Assembly (NCBI GenBank): GCA_958296295.1
Contig: OY282460.1
Span: 620,001-684,000, forward strand
Direction of reading: 5' to 3'
Source of the DNA: an uncultured Pseudomonadales bacterium
GTDB taxonomy: Bacteria; Pseudomonadota; Gammaproteobacteria; Pseudomonadales; Azotimanducaceae
Length of the DNA stretch: 64,000 nt
Under the pieces are notes generated by a model that saw only the letters and a list, made by a program, of their open reading frames with translations, had not been told where the DNA came from and made no database searches. Both the position numbers and the translations under genes were made by a program. Within the stretch, counting starts at the first letter, position 1. Each line of letters opens with the position of its first letter. Positions 60,271 to 64,000 of this stretch are shown piece after piece.

Positions 60271-61770
60271 CTAGCCGGCGGCCACCGGGCGCAGCTCGTC
60301 GAAGCCGGTGCGCGAGACATCGCCCGGAATCAGCGGATAGCGGATGCCCGCCCACTTTTGGGCAACGCGCACCACTTGGCAGGCGTAGCCGAACTCGTTG
60401 TCGTACCACATGTAGAGCACCACCCGGTTGCTGTCCGCGATGGTGGCGCCGCCATCGATGGAACAGGCGTGGCGGTTGCCGATGAAATCGCTGGAAACGC
60501 GCTCGCGCGACGAGGTGTAGTCGATCTGGCGCTGCAAGGAGGAATAGAGCGCGGTGTCGCGCAGGTAGGCGTTCATCTCGTCGCGGCTGGTTTGCCGCAT
60601 CAGGGTGAGGTTCAACACCGCCAGCGACACGTCCGGCGTCGGCACGCGAATGGCGTTGCCGGTGAGCTTGCCGCGCAGCTCCGGCAGGAGTGTCGCCACG
60701 GCCTTGGAAGCGCCGGTCTCGGTGATGACCATGTTGAGCGGGGCGCTGCGGCCGCGACGGTCGCTGCGGTGGTGGTTGTCGTGCAGGTTCTGGTCCGGCG
60801 TGTAGGCGTGGATGGTTTCCATGTGGCCGTGGACGATGCCCCAGTGGTCGTGCACCGCCTTCAACACCGGCACGATGGCGTTGGTGGTGCAGGAGGAGCA
60901 GGCCAGCACCCGGTCGGCGTCCGAAATCAGGTGGGAGTTCACGCCGGAGACGATGTTCTTCACGTTGCCCTTGCCGGGCGCGGTCACCATCACGCGCACG
61001 ATCCCCGGCGACCGCAGATGCTCGGCCAACCCGGCCTCGTCGCGCCAGCGCCCGGAGTTGTCGATGAGGATGGCGTCGTCAATGCCGTGGGCGCGGTAGT
61101 CGATGGCGCTCCTGTCCTCCGCGTAGATCATGCGGATCACGTTGCCGTTGGCGATGAGGCACTGGTTCTCCTCGTCCACGCGGATGGTGCCGCGGAACGC
61201 GCCGTGCACGGAGTCGCGCCGCAACAGCGCGGCGCGTTTGTGGATGTCGCCGGGCCGCCCGGGCCGCAACACGATGGCCCCCAGCACCAGCTGGTCGCCA
61301 CCGCCGGTCTTCTCGATCAACAGCCGCGCCAGCAGCCGGCCGATGCGCCCGAAACCGAACAGCACCACATGCTGCGGCTTGGCGAGCGGCTTGACATGCC
61401 GCCCGATCACCGGCGCGCAAGCCTGGCGCGTGTACTCCTCCACGGTGATGGTGTCGCCGGCCTCGGCGCGTTCCATGAACTCCACGGCGAGCAGCCCCAA
61501 GTCGACGTGCGAGGGGCCGAGATCCAAGCGCGAAATGGCCTCCAGGATGGGGTAGCTCTCGAACTCCGACAGCTCGTTCTCGGCCACTTGGCGCACGAAA
61601 CGGTGCGTCTTCATGATGTCTGTGACGCTGCGGTTGTAGAGCGCGCGACCGTAGCAGTAGACCACCACGTTCTTGCGGTAGAGCTTGCCGATGATCGGAA
61701 TCATCGCTTCGGCGAGCGCTTCGCGCTCCTTCCAGTCCGGGAAGTAGTCTTCAAGGTGCGGAAGCGCCAC
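60271..61770 (-). CDS. Glyceraldehyde-3-phosphate dehydrogenase, N-terminally extended
   Basis: 499 residues, about 130-150 longer than standard GAPDH. The NAD-binding VVLFGFGRIGRLLARLL starts near residue 138; the catalytic Cys294 lies in CSSCTTNAIVP; WYDNEFGYACQVV closes the domain. The extension (LPHLEDYFPDWKEREALAEAM...) is helical and typical of a subgroup of long GAPDH proteins. In vivo direction (glycolytic or gluconeogenic) is unknown. Start GTG 61770 behind AAGAGG. Confidence 0.92.
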   Translation of the reverse strand: MALPHLEDYFPDWKEREALAEAMIPIIGKLYRKNVVVYCYGRALYNRSVTDIMKTHRFVRQVAENELSEFESYPILEAISRLDLGPSHVDLGLLAVEFMERAEAGDTITVEEYTRQACAPVIGRHVKPLAKPQHVVLFGFGRIGRLLARLLIEKTGGGDQLVLGAIVLRPGRPGDIHKRAALLRRDSVHGAFRGTIRVDEENQCLIANGNVIRMIYAEDRSAIDYRAHGIDDAILIDNSGRWRDEAGLAEHLRSPGIVRVMVTAPGKGNVKNIVSGVNSHLISDADRVLACSSCTTNAIVPVLKAVHDHWGIVHGHMETIHAYTPDQNLHDNHHRSDRRGRSAPLNMVITETGASKAVATLLPELRGKLTGNAIRVPTPDVSLAVLNLTLMRQTSRDEMNAYLRDTALYSSLQRQIDYTSSRERVSSDFIGNRHACSIDGGATIADSNRVVLYMWYDNEFGYACQVVRVAQKWAGIRYPLIPGDVSRTGFDELRPVAAG

Positions 61771-61908
61771 GGCGAGCCTCTTTGGCCGAGTGTCGGCGCT
61801 ATTATGTTCCGGCGCGGTGCCAATGGGAAGCGGCGGGTGCGGTTTCGGGTGAAAGACAGGGTGCCGAGAGGTCGCGTTGGTCGGTGCGCGCAGCCGGAGG
61901 AATGAGCC

Positions 61909-64000
61909 ATGCCGAGAGCGTCTAATGCCGTCTCCGTTGGAGCGCCGAGGGCGACGGCCTTTGGCGCTGCCCGCCGCACGCGTCCGGCTTGGGCGATGTT
62001 GCTCGCGGCGGCGGCGCACGGCGAACAGGCGGCCGCCCCGGACGCGATCGACGAAGTGCGCGTTCCCATCCGCGCCAAGCTGCTCGGCGTGGGCGAATCC
62101 CACGCCAACAACACCGTTGGCGCCGAGACGCTGCAAGCCGAGAATCCGAGCGTGGACATTCTCGGCGCCATCAGCCGCCTGCCGGGTGCACACGTTTCGC
62201 AAGGCGACGCCATCGGCGGCAACGACTGGTCGACGCGCGTCTACATTCGCGGCATGGCCAACAGCACCGACACGGCGCAGATCGGCTACATGGTGGACAC
62301 CCTGCCGAACGGTGATTCGGTGTACGGCGGCGGCCAGAAGCCCAGCGCCTATGTGGACAACGAGAATGTCGCCGGATTGCACGTCAGTCAGAACGCCGCG
62401 GACATCGCCAGCGCGTCCAACACCGCCTTGGGCGGCACCGTGCGTTACGAGACCAAGGATCCAAGGGCCGAAACCGGCCTGCGGGCAAGTTGCACCGGCG
62501 GCGGGCACGATCTTCGGCGCCTGTTCCTGCGCGCGGACAGCGGGCCTTTGCCGGGTGGCCTCGCCTCCTATCTCAGCTACTCCGATTCCCGGTTGCGATC
62601 CTGGATCGGCGCCGGTTCCGGGCGGTTTGAGCGGCAGCACGTCGATCTCAAGGTCGTCAAGGCGACCGCCCGCACCATCGCCAAGCTCAGCGCGTCTTGG
62701 GGCTACCGCAACGAGAACGACTACAACTCCATCACGCTGGCGGACTTCCACGCCAATCCGCGCAGCGACCGGCTGCTGGACGTCTTCCAAATCGACACCG
62801 CGGCCGGTTGGCGACCGGCTTGGGGCGGCACGCGCTGGAACAAGGCGGCGTGGCTGGACGTTCGCCATCGCAGCCGGCGACACCCCGGGTTCTCCTTTCG
62901 GGTCGCGCCGTATGTTCACCGCCAACAGGGCTGGGGTTGGTGGGTGGCGCCGTATCGCGTGGCCACGCGGGACGGTTCGGTCGAAGGCCCGCACGGTGCG
63001 GCGGAGTATTACCGCGGCACCCTGCGGCGCGCAGGCGACGGCGCCTTGGTTGCGGCCGGGGGAACCGGCGTCTCGCATCTGCCGTGCCTGTTGGGCCGCT
63101 ACCCGGACAACGCGGTGGACTACGCCTTGGCCGACGGCTTCGATTGCGCCACCGCCGAGCGCATAGCCTCCCGCCGCCGGTCCGGATACTGGAGTTCGCG
63201 GTTCGGCCTGACGGCGCAAACGGATGTTGCCATCGGCCGTCACACGCTCACTGTTGGCGGCTGGGTGGAGCGGCACGACCGCGACAACAATCGCCAGTGG
63301 TTCGACTTGGATCCGCGCCATCCGGGTACGCTGGATCCGGCCCCGGCGGATTTGCACTGGACCCACTTCGACCGGCGCTTCGAGAACGCCACGCGGCGTT
63401 ATTACATCCAAGATCGCGTCGGCCTCGGCCCGCTGGAGGTGACCGCCGGGCTGGTCCACCACGCGGTGGAAACGGACTACGCGTCGCGTCTTGACGCGGT
63501 GGACCGCCGCCAATCGCGCGCCGAGTGGCTTCCCAAGCTGGGCGTCGTCTACGCATGGCGGCCCGGCACCGAGCTGTTCGCCAGCTATTCCCGCAACGTG
63601 CTGATGCTGCCGGACGGGTTGCTGAGCGCCGGCACGACCGGTCACCTGCGCCCGGAGCGCTCGGACAACTTCGACGCCGGCGCGCGTTGGAACGGCGCTC
63701 GCGCGGGGCTCGCGGCGCACTTCTTCGCGCAACGGTTCGACGGTCGTTTGGCGGCGGTGGAGAGCGACATGTATTTGCAAGGCGCCATCGGCGTGCTGAA
63801 CGTCGGCGGCGTCGAAAGCCGCGGCGTGGAAGTGGTGGCGACCGTGGATTTCGGCCCTGCGCTGACCGCCTACGGCGCGTATTCCCACTTGGACGCGCGC
63901 TACACGGACGCGGTGCCGGGCGAGGGCGTCGTCGCCGGCAATCGGGTGGTCAACGCGGCCAAGAGCCAGTGGTTCGGCGAGCTGGTGCTGCGTCCCGCGC
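61909..64000 (+). CDS. TonB-dependent outer-membrane receptor, 5' part
   Basis: At least 697 codons, running off the window. Arg-rich N terminus with a hydrophobic stretch (signal-like), then the plug: ENPSVDILGAISRLPGAHVSQ and STRVYIRGMANSTDTAQIGYMVDTLPNG, followed by barrel strands such as TLTVGGWVERHD and LFASYSRNVL. The single + frame stays open throughout. AGGAGG precedes ATG 61909. Substrate unknown; no siderophore or B12 genes in view except the cobalamin adenosyltransferase 1.6 kb away, which is only suggestive. Confidence 0.88.
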   Translation, partial: MPRASNAVSVGAPRATAFGAARRTRPAWAMLLAAAAHGEQAAAPDAIDEVRVPIRAKLLGVGESHANNTVGAETLQAENPSVDILGAISRLPGAHVSQGDAIGGNDWSTRVYIRGMANSTDTAQIGYMVDTLPNGDSVYGGGQKPSAYVDNENVAGLHVSQNAADIASASNTALGGTVRYETKDPRAETGLRASCTGGGHDLRRLFLRADSGPLPGGLASYLSYSDSRLRSWIGAGSGRFERQHVDLKVVKATARTIAKLSASWGYRNENDYNSITLADFHANPRSDRLLDVFQIDTAAGWRPAWGGTRWNKAAWLDVRHRSRRHPGFSFRVAPYVHRQQGWGWWVAPYRVATRDGSVEGPHGAAEYYRGTLRRAGDGALVAAGGTGVSHLPCLLGRYPDNAVDYALADGFDCATAERIASRRRSGYWSSRFGLTAQTDVAIGRHTLTVGGWVERHDRDNNRQWFDLDPRHPGTLDPAPADLHWTHFDRRFENATRRYYIQDRVGLGPLEVTAGLVHHAVETDYASRLDAVDRRQSRAEWLPKLGVVYAWRPGTELFASYSRNVLMLPDGLLSAGTTGHLRPERSDNFDAGARWNGARAGLAAHFFAQRFDGRLAAVESDMYLQGAIGVLNVGGVESRGVEVVATVDFGPALTAYGAYSHLDARYTDAVPGEGVVAGNRVVNAAKSQWFGELVLRPA

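Noticed and set aside
60271..63888. Very long minus-strand frame running past the GAPDH gene under the TonB receptor
   Set aside because: Only 60271-61770 shows GAPDH homology; the upstream part is low-complexity shadow of the high-GC plus-strand gene.

Overview
The window looks like a chromosomal segment of a high-GC gammaproteobacterium. The left third keeps the classic order birA, coaX, SPOR gene, tRNA-Thr/Tyr/Gly/Thr, tuf, tRNA-Trp, secE, nusG, rplKAJL, rpoBC, all on the + strand. The three-helix SecE and this tRNA order fit Gammaproteobacteria; I cannot name the genus. The tRNA array is split by about 1.2 kb of decayed genes. secE has no ordinary start codon, but an AUA sits 7 nt after a strong ribosome binding site.

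From 17.7 to 35.4 kb lie metabolic and housekeeping genes: acyl-CoA dehydrogenase, an S9 oligopeptidase lipoprotein, a STAS/GPP34 pair, a metal-type permease, a thiolase, a minus-strand run mnmH-larA-ygfZ, a Sel1 lipoprotein, a two-domain CaiB-type CoA-transferase and a MotA/ExbB-like protein. An ISKra4-like insertion sequence at 21.1-22.5 kb has matching inverted ends and a perfect 8-bp target duplication. Its transposase has lost its C-terminal end.

The most interesting region is 36.9-41.9 kb, a visibly AT-richer island. It encodes a compact ubiquitin-like system: a tandem two-domain ubiquitin-like protein ending in Gly-Gly-Tyr-Arg, an E2-like protein, a JAB-E1 fusion and a small Cys-rich DUF6527-like protein. 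A membrane pentapeptide-repeat protein and an XRE-HTH/ImmA-type metallopeptidase follow. The first three genes overlap by 1-4 bases, and the promoter lies inside an 8+8 bp inverted repeat. Remnants of a related ISKra4-like element flank the island in opposite orientations (35.5-36.6 kb and 41.9-42.2 kb), and a third remnant lies at 54.9-55.1 kb. I infer that IS activity brought the island in or reshaped its edges. An anti-phage role is plausible from the family but is not shown by the sequence.

From 42.2 to 56.2 kb come a glycosyltransferase-sulfotransferase fusion, the pntAA-pntAB-pntB transhydrogenase operon, two flavin-type reductases, a second CaiB enzyme coupled to a lipoprotein metallopeptidase, an acyltransferase, a coiled-coil membrane protein, a PuuD-like membrane protein and two unrecognised genes. 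One of these is flanked by imperfect direct repeats. From 56.2 kb on: groES-groEL with a CIRCE operator, fxsA head-to-head with an alkyltransferase-like protein, yajQ, a cobalamin adenosyltransferase, a GAPDH with a long N-terminal extension, and the 5' part of a TonB-dependent receptor. There are no rRNA genes or CRISPR arrays.
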